Under the pieces are notes generated by a model. The model saw nothing but the letters and a program-made list of their open reading frames with translations, was not told where the DNA came from and made no database searches. The translations under genes and the position numbers were made by a program. Shown one piece after another: positions 33,754 to 42,563 of a DNA stretch of 64,000 nt. How positions within the stretch are numbered: the stretch's first letter is position 1; each line of letters opens with the position of its first letter. The stretch spans positions 2,612,501-2,676,500 of the forward strand of contig NZ_CP054394.1 in NCBI RefSeq assembly GCF_022539405.1. Reading direction: 5' to 3'. Source of the stretch: Natranaerofaba carboxydovora (GTDB lineage Bacteria; Bacillota; Natranaerobiia; Natranaerobiales; Natranaerofabaceae).

Positions 33754-34209
33754 TTAGTAATCGTTCGCCATACCTTTTAGGATATCTGATCTACTAACTA
33801 TACCTATAAGTTCATTTTTGCTATTTAATACCGGAAGCCTTTTAATGTTATTTTCACTCATAATGGTAGCAATCTCATCTATTGTGGTTTCTTCTCCTAT
33901 GGTCTTAACATCTTTAGACATTAGATCCACAACTTCAGTAGAAACATACTTTTGTATTTCAGACAAAAATCTTTTTGTACTTTCTAATAAAATTATACCG
34001 CCTAAGATCTCAAAATATGCCGGAGGATTTATTTTTTTGTGCTTTCCTAGAAGATCTCCTTCGGTTACAATTCCAACCAAATTTCCCTTATCATCAACTA
34101 CAGGAAGACCACTTATATTGTTTTTCGTCATAAGTTCTGCAGCTTTTTCTACTTTTTCCTCCACATTTATGGTAATTGGACTTACTGTCATAATATCTTT
34201 GGCCTGCAA
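33754..34209 (-). CDS. CBS domain pair protein
   Basis: The 151-aa cytosolic protein consists of two CBS repeats: AKDIMTVSPITINVEEKV with LPVVDDKGNLVGIVTEGDL, and VDLMSKDVKTIGEETTIDE with LPVLNSKNELIGIVSRSDIL. Such pairs bind AMP, ATP or other adenosyl ligands and act as sensors. The TTG start (AAAGGAGAG upstream) lies inside the end of nnr, a 22-bp overlap, so it is coupled to nnr. Confidence 0.9.
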   Translation of the reverse strand: MQAKDIMTVSPITINVEEKVEKAAELMTKNNISGLPVVDDKGNLVGIVTEGDLLGKHKKINPPAYFEILGGIILLESTKRFLSEIQKYVSTEVVDLMSKDVKTIGEETTIDEIATIMSENNIKRLPVLNSKNELIGIVSRSDILKGMANDY

Positions 34210-35852
34210 CTTTTTTCTCTCCTTTCATTTGCTTTAATATTTTTTAAATCTTTTATACCTATTGGCAAATACTTACACAAATCTCCTGCTATTAACCCTT
34301 CCATCCCCATATCCTTCGCTGCAAGATCACCTGCTAACCCGTGTAGATAAACACTTAATAACACCCCTTCTAGCGTATTATTTTTTTGGGCTATCAGGGA
34401 GGCAATAATCCCCGTGAGTACATCTCCGCTTCCACCACTAGCCATACCCGGGTTTCCTGTAATATTAATATAAACTTCATTATCAGGTGTTGCTATATAT
34501 GTTGGTGATCCTTTTAATACTATATACACCTTCCATTTTACCGCATAATCACTTAAGATAGCTACAGGATTTGCCAAAATTTCTTCTTTTGACTTACCAG
34601 TTAATCTTTCGAATTCACCAACATGGGGAGTTAATACCGCCGGGACTTTTCGCTGAGGGAGGATGACCTCAAGAATCTCTCTGTCCCTAGCCAGTACATT
34701 CAGCCCATCTGCGTCTATAACAACAGAACCTCCAAAGTTGCCAACCACTCTTTTTACAAGCTGATATGTATATGATGTGTCTCTTATGCCAGGACCAAGG
34801 GCCACACTATCAAAGTCAGATAAGAGCTCACTAGCCCTTTTGACAGCTTTTTCTCCGAAAACTCCTTCTTCAGAAGGCAAGGGAATAGTCATGGCTTCAG
34901 TTAATTTTGTTTGCAAAGATCTTTGTTCACTCTCCGGGACCGCTGCGCTGACAAGGCCTCCTCCACTTCTAAGGGCTCCTTCAGTTGTTAGATAACTTGC
35001 TCCAAGCATGCCTCTAGAGCCTGCTATTATAAGTATACGACCATAGTGCCCTTTGTGAGCATCACCCTTTCTTTTGGGGACAAAAGAAGAAACATCTTCT
35101 TTTTCGATATACTTTACCCTTGGCTTATTGCCATAAGAAAAATATCTTTCGATTATATCATCTGAGATACCGATATGGGCAAGATTTAATTCACCTGTAT
35201 ACTCCCTGCCCGGATAGATAAAATGCCCATACTTTGGCATTGCAAAAGTTACTGTCTTATCAGCTCTAACAGCTTCACCGGCAATTTTCCCGTTTTCACC
35301 AATTATGCCTGATGGAATATCTACCCCTATCACAGGTTTATTTTTTTTATCTTTTTCGCTGTTTATCTCCTTTATCACAGATAAAATAGGTTCTCTTACC
35401 TCACCTTTGATTCCGGTTCCAAGCAGTGCATCAACTATTATTGAAGATTTTTGTAGATCCTCCTCTATGGCTGTAAGGTTTTCTTCTAACATAGGACTTT
35501 CTTTTGCATCTATTATTTTTATTTTTATATCATTTCTCTCTTTTATAATTTGCCAGTTTGTAAGGGCATCTCCTTTTAGTTTTTCTTCTTTTCCTATTAA
35601 ATAAACCAAAGATTTGACACCCTGCATAGCAAGCTGTTTTGCCACACAAAAACCATCCCCACCGTTATTTCCTATTCCAGCCAAAATAAGTACCAGGGGT
35701 GAGTCATCTTTTAACTCTTCAAGAATTTCAAAAACAACCTGGCTAACACCGAAAGCTGCATTCTCCATTAAAATAATCCCAGGTACTTTGCCTTTATTTA
35801 TCGCAAGGCTGTCTAGCTCTGCCATTTCCTCTGGAGTTACAATATGCTTCAT
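34188..35852 (-). CDS. nnr: Bifunctional NAD(P)HX epimerase / ADP-dependent NAD(P)HX dehydratase
   Basis: The 554-aa fusion repairs hydrated NADH and NADPH. The N-terminal half (about 1-220) is the YjeF epimerase domain with ILAGIGNNGGDGFCVAKQL and VDALLGTGIKGEVREP. The C-terminal half (about 240-530) is the dehydratase with GSRGMLGASYLTTEGALRSG, ALGPGIRD and NPGMASGGSGDVLTGIIA. GGAAGGAG precedes the ATG. It often follows acpS in Firmicutes; here the isc genes and two repeat copies lie in between. Confidence 0.96.
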   Translation of the reverse strand: MKHIVTPEEMAELDSLAINKGKVPGIILMENAAFGVSQVVFEILEELKDDSPLVLILAGIGNNGGDGFCVAKQLAMQGVKSLVYLIGKEEKLKGDALTNWQIIKERNDIKIKIIDAKESPMLEENLTAIEEDLQKSSIIVDALLGTGIKGEVREPILSVIKEINSEKDKKNKPVIGVDIPSGIIGENGKIAGEAVRADKTVTFAMPKYGHFIYPGREYTGELNLAHIGISDDIIERYFSYGNKPRVKYIEKEDVSSFVPKRKGDAHKGHYGRILIIAGSRGMLGASYLTTEGALRSGGGLVSAAVPESEQRSLQTKLTEAMTIPLPSEEGVFGEKAVKRASELLSDFDSVALGPGIRDTSYTYQLVKRVVGNFGGSVVIDADGLNVLARDREILEVILPQRKVPAVLTPHVGEFERLTGKSKEEILANPVAILSDYAVKWKVYIVLKGSPTYIATPDNEVYINITGNPGMASGGSGDVLTGIIASLIAQKNNTLEGVLLSVYLHGLAGDLAAKDMGMEGLIAGDLCKYLPIGIKDLKNIKANERREKSCRPKIL

Positions 35853-36038
35853 ATCTTCACTCCTTCCATAAAGCTATCTATCTTTACACTCAAAGGTATT
35901 TCATACAAATAAAAAATTATGCTCATATACTTTGAGCGTAAAGTAACAGTAAATTTTCTTACTAACTTTTGCAGCTGCCTGTGACACTTTTAGTTTTTAT
36001 TATGATTTCGAAGCAAAAAGTAATATGAAATATAGCTT

Positions 36039-36260
36039 TGATTCAACTGCAAAAAGTCTATGAACAAAGTTTTGTTTTTAATTGCAATACACCTTGATGA
36101 GAAAGCAGGAGAAATAAGGTCTAATGACAGGAGGTCATTAGCTAATTGGACTCAGGATGAGTTCTTGAATTAGGAAACCTTATTTCGACTGCTGCCGAAT
36201 CCTAGATGTATCAATTAAAAACACTATACTTATGTGAATAGACTTTTCGCAGTAGAATCA
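36039..36260. repeat. MITE-like repeat, long copy 2 (opposite orientation)
   Basis: The 222-bp copy is inverted relative to those at 30495 and 38654. The ends TGATTCAACTGCAAAAAGTC and, read inward from the other end, TGATTCTACTGCGAAAAGTC differ at 2 of 20 bases. Its arms read CTAATGACAGGAGGTCATTAG and GACTCAGGATGAGTTC, so the loops show AGGAGG and AGGAT on this strand. Confidence 0.9.
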
Positions 36261-36311
36261 TGTTTATTTTCTTACTAGTATTATACAGTATTTTGGCTAT
36301 GTAACAAAACT

Positions 36312-36347
36312 AAAAAGCCCCTATCATTACAATATTGATAAGGGCTT
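36312..36347 (-). terminator. Terminator of iscRSU
   Basis: AAGCCCTTATCA pairs with TGATAGGGGCTT (one G-T) around a 9-nt loop. A T run follows on the minus strand, 14 bp after the iscU stop. Confidence 0.8.
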
Positions 36348-36361
36348 ATGGCTTCTAGCTT

Positions 36362-36781
36362 CTAGTGTTCGTGGTCGTGTTCATGTTCGTGATCATTCTC
36401 ATCTGGTTTTCCATCATCTAGACCTCTATAATTATTTATCGCCTTGTGTATTGCATCTGCTGCAAGGTTTGAACAGTGAAGCTTTTCTTTTGGAAGGCCT
36501 CCAAGTTCATCTGCCACGTCCTTATTTGATACTTGAAGAGCTTCATCAATGGTTTTACCTTTAACAAGCTCAGTAACCATGCTAGTAGTAGCTATTGCAG
36601 CAGCACAACCAAAGGTCTTAAATTTTATATCTTCAATTACTTCGTTCTCATCAATCTTAAGAGTAATTCTCATAATGTCACCACAAGACATATTTCCAAC
36701 TTCTCCTATCCCATCTGGCTCTTCTATTTCTCCTACATTTCTAGGGTTTTGAAAATGCTCCATCACTTTTTCGTTATACAT
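36362..36781 (-). CDS. iscU: Iron-sulfur cluster scaffold protein IscU/NifU-like
   Basis: The 139-aa scaffold carries the three cluster cysteines C33 (MSCGD), C59 (FGCAAAIA) and C103 (LHCSNLAADAI). It accepts sulfur from the desulfurase next door. The C-terminus ends in a His/Glu-rich tail of about ten residues (DHEHEHDHEH), which may bind metal. GGAGGGGATAC precedes the ATG. It is the last gene of the iscR-iscS-iscU operon. Confidence 0.95.
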   Translation of the reverse strand: MYNEKVMEHFQNPRNVGEIEEPDGIGEVGNMSCGDIMRITLKIDENEVIEDIKFKTFGCAAAIATTSMVTELVKGKTIDEALQVSNKDVADELGGLPKEKLHCSNLAADAIHKAINNYRGLDDGKPDENDHEHEHDHEH

Positions 36782-36808
36782 ACCTAGTATCCCCTCCGTT
36801 CAAAAATA

Positions 36809-37990
36809 TTAATTTTTCTTTTCTGCAGCCTCTTTACCCTTCCAAACAGAAGACATTTCTCTTAACCTTGATACAATCTCAGGTAATACTTCTAAGACAT
36901 AATCTATATCTTCTTCATTATTTCCTCTACCAATTGTAAATCTTAATGAACCATGTGCCGATTGATGATCAAGTCCCATAGCTTTTAGAACATGTGATGG
37001 TTCAAGCGACCCTGAAGTACAGGCAGAACCGCTAGAACCAGCTATACCTTTCATATCCAGGTTAAGTAGTAAAGACTCTCCCTCTACATAATCTATACTG
37101 ACATTAACATTACCAGGAAGCCTTTTGGTAGGATGTCCATTTAATTTTACATCTTCTATTTTGAGAATACCATCAATGAGTTTGTCTCTTAAACAAGCAT
37201 ATTTTTCTACTTTTTCATTTACTTCTTTAACAGCTAGTTCTATAGCAACTCCAAGACCTATTATTGCAGGCACATTTTCTGTACCGGGGCGAAGTTTTTT
37301 CTCCTGTGAACCACCATGAGTTATTCTCTTAACCTTGGTTCCTTTCTTTACATATAAAGCACCTATCCCTTTAGGGCCATTTAACTTGTGCCCTGACAGG
37401 CTTAATAGATCTACACCCAAATCATTCACATCTAATGGATAGTTTCCAACGGTTTGTACAGCATCAGTATGAAAGGTGATATCTTTTTCTTTTGCTATTT
37501 CACTTAACTCTTTAATCGGTTGAATTGTGCCTACTTCGTTATTAGCATGCATTATAGTAACAAGTATTGTCTGATCAGTTATAGCATCTTTTAGGTCAGA
37601 TGGACTTACCATACCGTTTTCGTCTACTGGCAGATAAGTGACTTCAAAACCTTCATCTTCAAGGGCCTTACAGGCATCAAGAGCTGCGTGGTGCTCTATT
37701 TGGGAAGTAATTATATGATTTCCTTTGTTTTTTAGCCTACGGGCGACACCCTGTATTGCAATATTATCTGATTCAGTTCCTCCAGAGGTAAATACAATTT
37801 CCTCAGGCTTTGCTCCAAGGGCTACTGCCACTTTTTCCCTTGCGTCATCAACATGTTTTTTCATCTCCCTGCCAAATGAATGCAAACTAGATGGATTGCC
37901 AAAATTGTCTTTCAAAAAAGGCTTCATAGCCTCAAAAACTTCATCTCTCATTGGGGTTGTCGCACCGTGATCTAAATATACCTTTCTCAT
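36809..37990 (-). CDS. iscS: Cysteine desulfurase
   Basis: The 393-aa PLP enzyme takes sulfur from cysteine for cluster assembly. It has VYLDHGATTPMRDEV, HHAALDACKALE, the PLP lysine in LSGHKLNGPKG, and the mobile Cys loop SSGSACTSGSLEPSHVL. The ATG at 37990 follows GGAGGTTATAAA; the frame extends six codons further without a site. It sits between the regulator and the scaffold. Confidence 0.96.
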   Translation of the reverse strand: MRKVYLDHGATTPMRDEVFEAMKPFLKDNFGNPSSLHSFGREMKKHVDDAREKVAVALGAKPEEIVFTSGGTESDNIAIQGVARRLKNKGNHIITSQIEHHAALDACKALEDEGFEVTYLPVDENGMVSPSDLKDAITDQTILVTIMHANNEVGTIQPIKELSEIAKEKDITFHTDAVQTVGNYPLDVNDLGVDLLSLSGHKLNGPKGIGALYVKKGTKVKRITHGGSQEKKLRPGTENVPAIIGLGVAIELAVKEVNEKVEKYACLRDKLIDGILKIEDVKLNGHPTKRLPGNVNVSIDYVEGESLLLNLDMKGIAGSSGSACTSGSLEPSHVLKAMGLDHQSAHGSLRFTIGRGNNEEDIDYVLEVLPEIVSRLREMSSVWKGKEAAEKKN

Positions 37991-38020
37991 TTTATAACCT
38001 CCAATCATATTGGAAATATC

Positions 38021-38434
38021 TCACTCGTAAGTTTCAGTCAGATCTTTCAGAGTAAATTCGTCCAAGACTTCTGTCATCCTATCCCTTAGTTTTTTCCAAA
38101 CATTTCGAGATACACATATAGATGATCTCTCACAACTTTTACTGTCTTCTTCTTTGACACAATCGACAGGTCCGATAGGACCTTCTAATGATCTAATAAT
38201 ATCTCCTACAGTTATCTCCTTTGGGTCTTTCGCTAAACTATATCCCCCCCTGGCTCCTCTAACGCTTCTTACCAGTTCATCTTTTTTTAAATCCAAAAAT
38301 ATCTGTTCTAGATATTGATACGATATATTTTCATTCTTGCTAATTTCTCTTAGCGGCATAGGGCCTTTATCATAGTTTGCAGCAAGCTGAACGAGTGCTC
38401 TTACTCCGTATTGTCCTCTGGTGGAAAGTCGCAA
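38021..38434 (-). CDS. iscR: Rrf2 family iron-sulfur regulator (IscR-like)
   Basis: The 137-aa winged-helix protein begins MRLSTRGQYGVRALVQLA. It has the DNA-binding stretch NISYQYLEQIFLDLKK and three cysteines in the sensor loop (VDCVKEEDSKSCERSSIC) that would hold a [2Fe-2S] cluster. It probably represses its own isc operon when clusters are plentiful. TTG at 38434 is taken as start, giving the family's usual N-terminus, with AGGAG about 9 nt upstream. Confidence 0.92.
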   Translation of the reverse strand: MRLSTRGQYGVRALVQLAANYDKGPMPLREISKNENISYQYLEQIFLDLKKDELVRSVRGARGGYSLAKDPKEITVGDIIRSLEGPIGPVDCVKEEDSKSCERSSICVSRNVWKKLRDRMTEVLDEFTLKDLTETYE

Positions 38435-38595
38435 AATTACCAACTCCTAGACATAAATACATGAGCAAATTAGTAGGGTTTTTCTTCAAAAATAAATCGG
38501 GATAAATTAAATCCCTACCATTTGACTAATGTTTTCTTTTATTATTGTATTTTTCATAATTAAATATGTCAAGAAAAATATAATATTTGTATCTC

Positions 38596-38651
38596 ATACC
38601 AACGCCTCGCCGGGAATTTGCAGGGACAGTCCAAATTAAAGGCTTGCTTTT
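38596..38651. repeat. Structured repeat with variable outer stem, copy B (right arm lost)
   Basis: The core ATACCAACG...GAATTTGCAGG.ACAGTCCAAATTAAAGGC matches copy A almost base for base. The right arm that should pair with the left flank is missing, and a long MITE-like copy starts about 3 bp later. This suggests a nested or adjoining insertion ahead of iscR. Confidence 0.75.
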
Positions 38652-38653
38652 GA

Positions 38654-38874
38654 TAATTCTGGTGCAAAAAGTCTATTCACATAAGTAAAGTGTTTTTAAT
38701 TGATACATCTAAAACTCGTCAGCGGTCGAAATAAGGTTTCCAAATCAATGAACTCATCCTGAGTTCGATTAGCTAATGACATCCTGTCATTAGACCTTAT
38801 TTCTCCGTTCCTCGTCAAGATGTATTATAATTAAAAACAAAACTTTGCTCATATGACTTTTTGCACCAGAATCA
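38654..38874. repeat. MITE-like repeat, long copy 3
   Basis: The 221-bp copy has the best-preserved ends: ATTCTGGTGCAAAAAGTC at the left, GACTTTTTGCACCAGAATCA at the right. The interior is nearly identical to that at 30495. It lies between acpS and iscR; together with copy B it fills most of the 482-bp gap. Confidence 0.9.
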
Positions 38875-38916
38875 AAGTTTTGTTTATAAATTTCCTTAAA
38901 AGCTTAACTGGGTTGT

Positions 38917-39288
38917 TTAGGTTATTATAACGTAGGCTATAGCAAGTTCTTTTGTATGAGACAGAGAAATGTGGACACTATTTCCACCTAGCTCCTGCAA
39001 AATTTCATTTGCTTTGCCTGTTATTATTGCTTCAGGTTTGCCCTTCGAATCGTTAACAACCTGAAACTCTGGCAGTGACATCTTGCCAATCCCTGTACCA
39101 AGGGCTTTTGAAAAAGCTTCTTTGGCACAAAACCTTGCTGCCATATGAGGATAGGGATTTTTTTTAGATAAAATATACTCTTTTTCTAATTCACCAAATA
39201 TTTTTTCCAATGTTCTCCCGGGCCTTTTTTCATACATTTTTTTGATCCTAGTAATCTCTAGCATGTCTACACCCGTTCCTATAATCAA
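38917..39288 (-). CDS. acpS: Holo-[acyl-carrier-protein] synthase
   Basis: The 123-aa enzyme moves 4'-phosphopantetheine from CoA to acyl carrier protein. It has GTGVDMLEITRI (metal Asp), ARFCAKEAFSKALGTGIG (metal Glu), and VHISLSHTKELAIAYVI. The start is GTG or ATG near 39288. It is the last gene downstream of the HcnABC-like oxidoreductase set on the same strand, 42 bp away. Confidence 0.95.
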   Translation of the reverse strand: MIIGTGVDMLEITRIKKMYEKRPGRTLEKIFGELEKEYILSKKNPYPHMAARFCAKEAFSKALGTGIGKMSLPEFQVVNDSKGKPEAIITGKANEILQELGGNSVHISLSHTKELAIAYVIIT

Positions 39289-39330
39289 TTAAATCCACCT
39301 CACCAACCAATATAAAGCCATAATAGAAAG

Positions 39331-40593
39331 CTAGTCTATAGAAAAATCATCAAGGCTAAATTCTGGCTTTTCTCCACTTATTAGTTCAGACATAATTTTG
39401 CCTGTAATAGGAGCCATAGAGATACCATCACCTTCATGACCTGCAGCAATATAAAAACCGCTGATACTAGTAGGGCCAAGATAGGGCGTTCCCTTTTCAC
39501 TATAGGGTCTTAGTCCACTAAACATCCTTATAATATTTACATCCTTCAAAAAAGGAAAAATATTACAGGCATTTTGCAAAATATTTTTGGCACCTTTTCT
39601 TGACACTGAGGTGTCAAGGTCGCCAAACTCTCTAGTTGCGCCAATCAAGATGTTACCCTTTGCTGTTTGGCTTAAAGATAGTCCTACACCTAAATCATCA
39701 CTAGCTTCTACATTGCCATTCTTATTGTCACTTTTATTATCATTGTCATTCTCATTACCATCTAAATCCGTTATCTTTTGTCTATGTTTTGAAGCAATAT
39801 ACTTAGTTGACAGCATTCCACCCTGAACCAAAGGCGGCAGTTCTTCGGTAACTATTATCTGTCCTTTTCTAGGCTTTATCGAAATATTTTTAGAGAAACT
39901 AGTATCTAACATCTTTGAAATCTCAGGGGCATCGACACCAGATGCATTAACCAAATTTGGAGCATAAAATTCCCCGCATGGTGTGATAACACCTTTTATC
40001 CGGCCATTTTCTTGTATTATATCCATAACCGGTGTATATAAATATACACCTCCGCCATTATTTTTTATCTCATCAGTTAAACCTTTAAGAAGTTTAAAGG
40101 AGTTCACATGAGCATCGTCAGAGCAGTAAGCCGCACCTATTACATGAGAAGAAACGGAAGGAAGTTTAGAAAATGTTTTTAGAATTTCTTCTCTGCCAAT
40201 AATCTTCACATCAAGGCCTGATTCTTGTTGCCTTTCTACTCTTTCTTTCATATATTTAAGCTCTGCTTCGTTTTCAATTAAGATCATACCACCGTTACTT
40301 TCAAGTTCAATATCTTGATTTAGCTCATCAGAAAGCTCTTCATATAACTGTCTGCTTTTTTTGGCCATTTGAAGGTAAAGACCTTCTATCTTTGACTGAA
40401 GGAAAATATTTTGATCGCATGCTCCTGATGCACCAAATCCTAAGTCATATTTTTCTAAAAGGATCACTTTTTTGTTTTTTTTAGAAAGATAATAACCAAT
40501 TGAGGCCCCAATCACCCCTGCCCCAATTATTATCACATCAGCTTCATCCAAAGGTTTGTGAAATGATTTTTGTAACGTACTAATTTTAGTCAT
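39331..40593 (-). CDS. FAD-dependent amine/glycine oxidase family protein (HcnC-like)
   Basis: The 420-aa flavoprotein has a dinucleotide motif DVIIIGAGVIGASIGYYLSK (about 19-38), GASGACDQN and a C-terminal GFYIAAGHEGDGISMAPITG. This is the DAO fold of glycine oxidase, proline dehydrogenase and HcnC subunits. An Asn/Asp-rich insert (GNENDNDNKSDNKNGN, about 275-292) is low-complexity and unusual. With the two genes upstream it should form a three-part amino-acid or amine dehydrogenase. The substrate is unknown. Confidence 0.85.
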   Translation of the reverse strand: MTKISTLQKSFHKPLDEADVIIIGAGVIGASIGYYLSKKNKKVILLEKYDLGFGASGACDQNIFLQSKIEGLYLQMAKKSRQLYEELSDELNQDIELESNGGMILIENEAELKYMKERVERQQESGLDVKIIGREEILKTFSKLPSVSSHVIGAAYCSDDAHVNSFKLLKGLTDEIKNNGGGVYLYTPVMDIIQENGRIKGVITPCGEFYAPNLVNASGVDAPEISKMLDTSFSKNISIKPRKGQIIVTEELPPLVQGGMLSTKYIASKHRQKITDLDGNENDNDNKSDNKNGNVEASDDLGVGLSLSQTAKGNILIGATREFGDLDTSVSRKGAKNILQNACNIFPFLKDVNIIRMFSGLRPYSEKGTPYLGPTSISGFYIAAGHEGDGISMAPITGKIMSELISGEKPEFSLDDFSID

Positions 40594-40604
40594 ATTACCT
40601 AATC

Positions 40605-40664
40605 ACCTACTTATATCCATATATCCATGATATCCATATATCTATATATTCATATCTATTTATG
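40605..40664. repeat. Degenerate ATATCCAT tandem tract with a MITE end
   Basis: About 60 bp of imperfect repeats of ATATCCAT/ATATCTAT lie in the gap between two otherwise close genes. A solitary MITE-like end (TGCAAAAAGTCTATTC at about 40671-40686) follows directly. Confidence 0.55.
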
Positions 40665-40703
40665 ATCCTATGCAAAAAGTCTATTCCTCATCCACTGCTA
40701 TCA

Positions 40704-42563
40704 TCATTCATTTAGGAAGTTATTTATTTTCACAGGTCTAATGGGCATTCTTTTTTTGTCTGGCAAGATTTCTTTTGAATCTTTTAAGTCTAAATATTTA
40801 TTTAGTTTTTTGGTAATCAGATTACTGCATGTCCTTCCCTGGCATAAACCCATCCCGGCACTTGTCCTGTTCTTTATTCCTTTGATCGACCTTGCACCAT
40901 CTAAGATTGCATCTTCTACTTCTTTCTCTGTAATCTCTTCACAGCGACATAAAAACACATCGTCTTCTAAAACAACTTCTTTACTGCATGAATTTTCACT
41001 TTCACTACATGACTTATCCATATATGAATCGTTTTCCCAGCCATCATATTTGCTAGCAATATTTCTTACCTCATATACATATTTTTTTGGAATTATCACG
41101 GTTATCACAGCAGTCTTATTGTACTCGGGTTTTAATTGGACTTTTTTGACCTGGCCATCAGTAATACAATTGCCTTCTCTATCAAGACATGCTACCTGCT
41201 GTCCTTTTCTTGGGAGGGGCAGATATTCATACGGCATAGTCACAAGAGCCCCGTCATCACTGTAGTTCTCATCAACCACAAATATTGCAAGCCCAGGACA
41301 GGCGTGAACACAGCTTGCACATCCTGTACATTTTTCTACTTTTAGCTCTGGTAGATCTATTATAGAAGGTTCTATGCTTATAGCTCCAAAAGGACATGCA
41401 CTAACACAGGGGTTACAAGGTATCTTCTCATAGCATTCGATGCAGGCCCTTGGCCCTTCTCGCTTAAATTTATCTTGGAAGTGGTTAGTATGTTGCTCAT
41501 CAATAATTATCATATTATCAGTTTTACTATCAGAAGGCACTTTTCTCAATTCATCAAGACTCATTTGAATATTCTTTTTGCTTTTTTGGTAATCCTCATT
41601 TGAAATCATCTTTAAGCTTTTTAGTATATTAATCCCTGCAAGCCTTCCCTCTTCCATGGCAGTGCTTGCCTCTTCTACACCAGAACCGTCCCCGGCTACG
41701 AATATCCCCTGCTTTGTTGTTTCCAAATTTTCATTACCAAATTCACACCCCACAAGGCGACATAAATCCACTTGAGGAGATAATCCAACAGCAAGACACA
41801 GAGTATCAGCTTTAATTCTTTTAGTCTTATTAGAATTAGCTACTGGTTCTATACATACTTCTTCTACTCTGTCTCTGCCCGTTGCTTTTACAACAGTATG
41901 AGAGGTATAGATAGGCACACCCGCTCTTTTTAACTTATCAAGGTGCACCCTGTATCCACCTATGTCACTTGATGCTTCTACAACGGCTTCTATATTCGCA
42001 CCAGCCTGCATTAGTTGGTATGAAACAATCAAACCTACATTTCCAGAACCCACCATTACTATTCTTTTTCCTGGCAAAACACGATCAATATTTGCCATTG
42101 TCTGAGCCGCTCCAGCACTCATAACTCCAGGCAGAGTACTTCCCGGGAAATAAAGACTATTTTCTGATGCTCCAGTAGCGATAAGGATTTTCTTAGCTTC
42201 TAATATTTTCTCGCTGCCTTCTTTGTTATCTATATATCCTATTTGATACCCCACACCCTCATCTTCTGGGTTTAGCGAAGCTAAAGAATCAAAAATCCCA
42301 TATACAGGGCAGTCAAGCTTTATTTCGCCGCCATATCTATTAACCTCATCCAAAAGCCTTTCACCTATCTCAAAACCTCTTACACCTGCCTGATGTTTGG
42401 TACTACCAAAAAATTTGTGAATCTGTTTGAACAGTTGACCTCCGGGTCTAGGGTTTTCGTCAAGTATTACTACATCCAGGCCTCTTTTCAAAATTTCAGC
42501 CGCACAGGAAAGCCCTGCAGGGCCAGCACCTATAACTGCCACCGAAGTCTTTTTAATTTTCAT
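40704..42563 (-). CDS. FAD/NAD(P) oxidoreductase with ferredoxin and BFD-like domains (HcnB-like)
   Basis: The 619-aa protein opens with a pyridine-nucleotide-disulfide oxidoreductase domain (VAVIGAGPAGLSCAAEIL; GKRIVMVGSGNVGLIVSYQL). It then has a double [4Fe-4S] ferredoxin segment (CIECYEKIPCNPCVSACP and CTGCASCVHACP, about 380-440), and ends with a BFD-like [2Fe-2S] domain (CRCEEITEKEVEDAI ... MGLCQGRTC, about 545-600). HcnB and opine oxidase A share the first and last parts; the ferredoxin insert suggests electron flow to a low-potential carrier. The start overlaps the 2Fe-2S subunit stop by 4 bp. Confidence 0.87.
   Translation of the reverse strand: MKIKKTSVAVIGAGPAGLSCAAEILKRGLDVVILDENPRPGGQLFKQIHKFFGSTKHQAGVRGFEIGERLLDEVNRYGGEIKLDCPVYGIFDSLASLNPEDEGVGYQIGYIDNKEGSEKILEAKKILIATGASENSLYFPGSTLPGVMSAGAAQTMANIDRVLPGKRIVMVGSGNVGLIVSYQLMQAGANIEAVVEASSDIGGYRVHLDKLKRAGVPIYTSHTVVKATGRDRVEEVCIEPVANSNKTKRIKADTLCLAVGLSPQVDLCRLVGCEFGNENLETTKQGIFVAGDGSGVEEASTAMEEGRLAGINILKSLKMISNEDYQKSKKNIQMSLDELRKVPSDSKTDNMIIIDEQHTNHFQDKFKREGPRACIECYEKIPCNPCVSACPFGAISIEPSIIDLPELKVEKCTGCASCVHACPGLAIFVVDENYSDDGALVTMPYEYLPLPRKGQQVACLDREGNCITDGQVKKVQLKPEYNKTAVITVIIPKKYVYEVRNIASKYDGWENDSYMDKSCSESENSCSKEVVLEDDVFLCRCEEITEKEVEDAILDGARSIKGIKNRTSAGMGLCQGRTCSNLITKKLNKYLDLKDSKEILPDKKRMPIRPVKINNFLNE

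Larger units (their letters stand above)
35853..36361. other. 509-bp gap between nnr and iscU, mostly repeat
   Basis: The gap holds a long MITE-like copy (36039-36260), the iscU terminator (36312-36347) and about 180 bp of AT-rich sequence upstream of nnr that should contain its promoter. No ORF with a ribosome site was seen. Confidence 0.6.
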
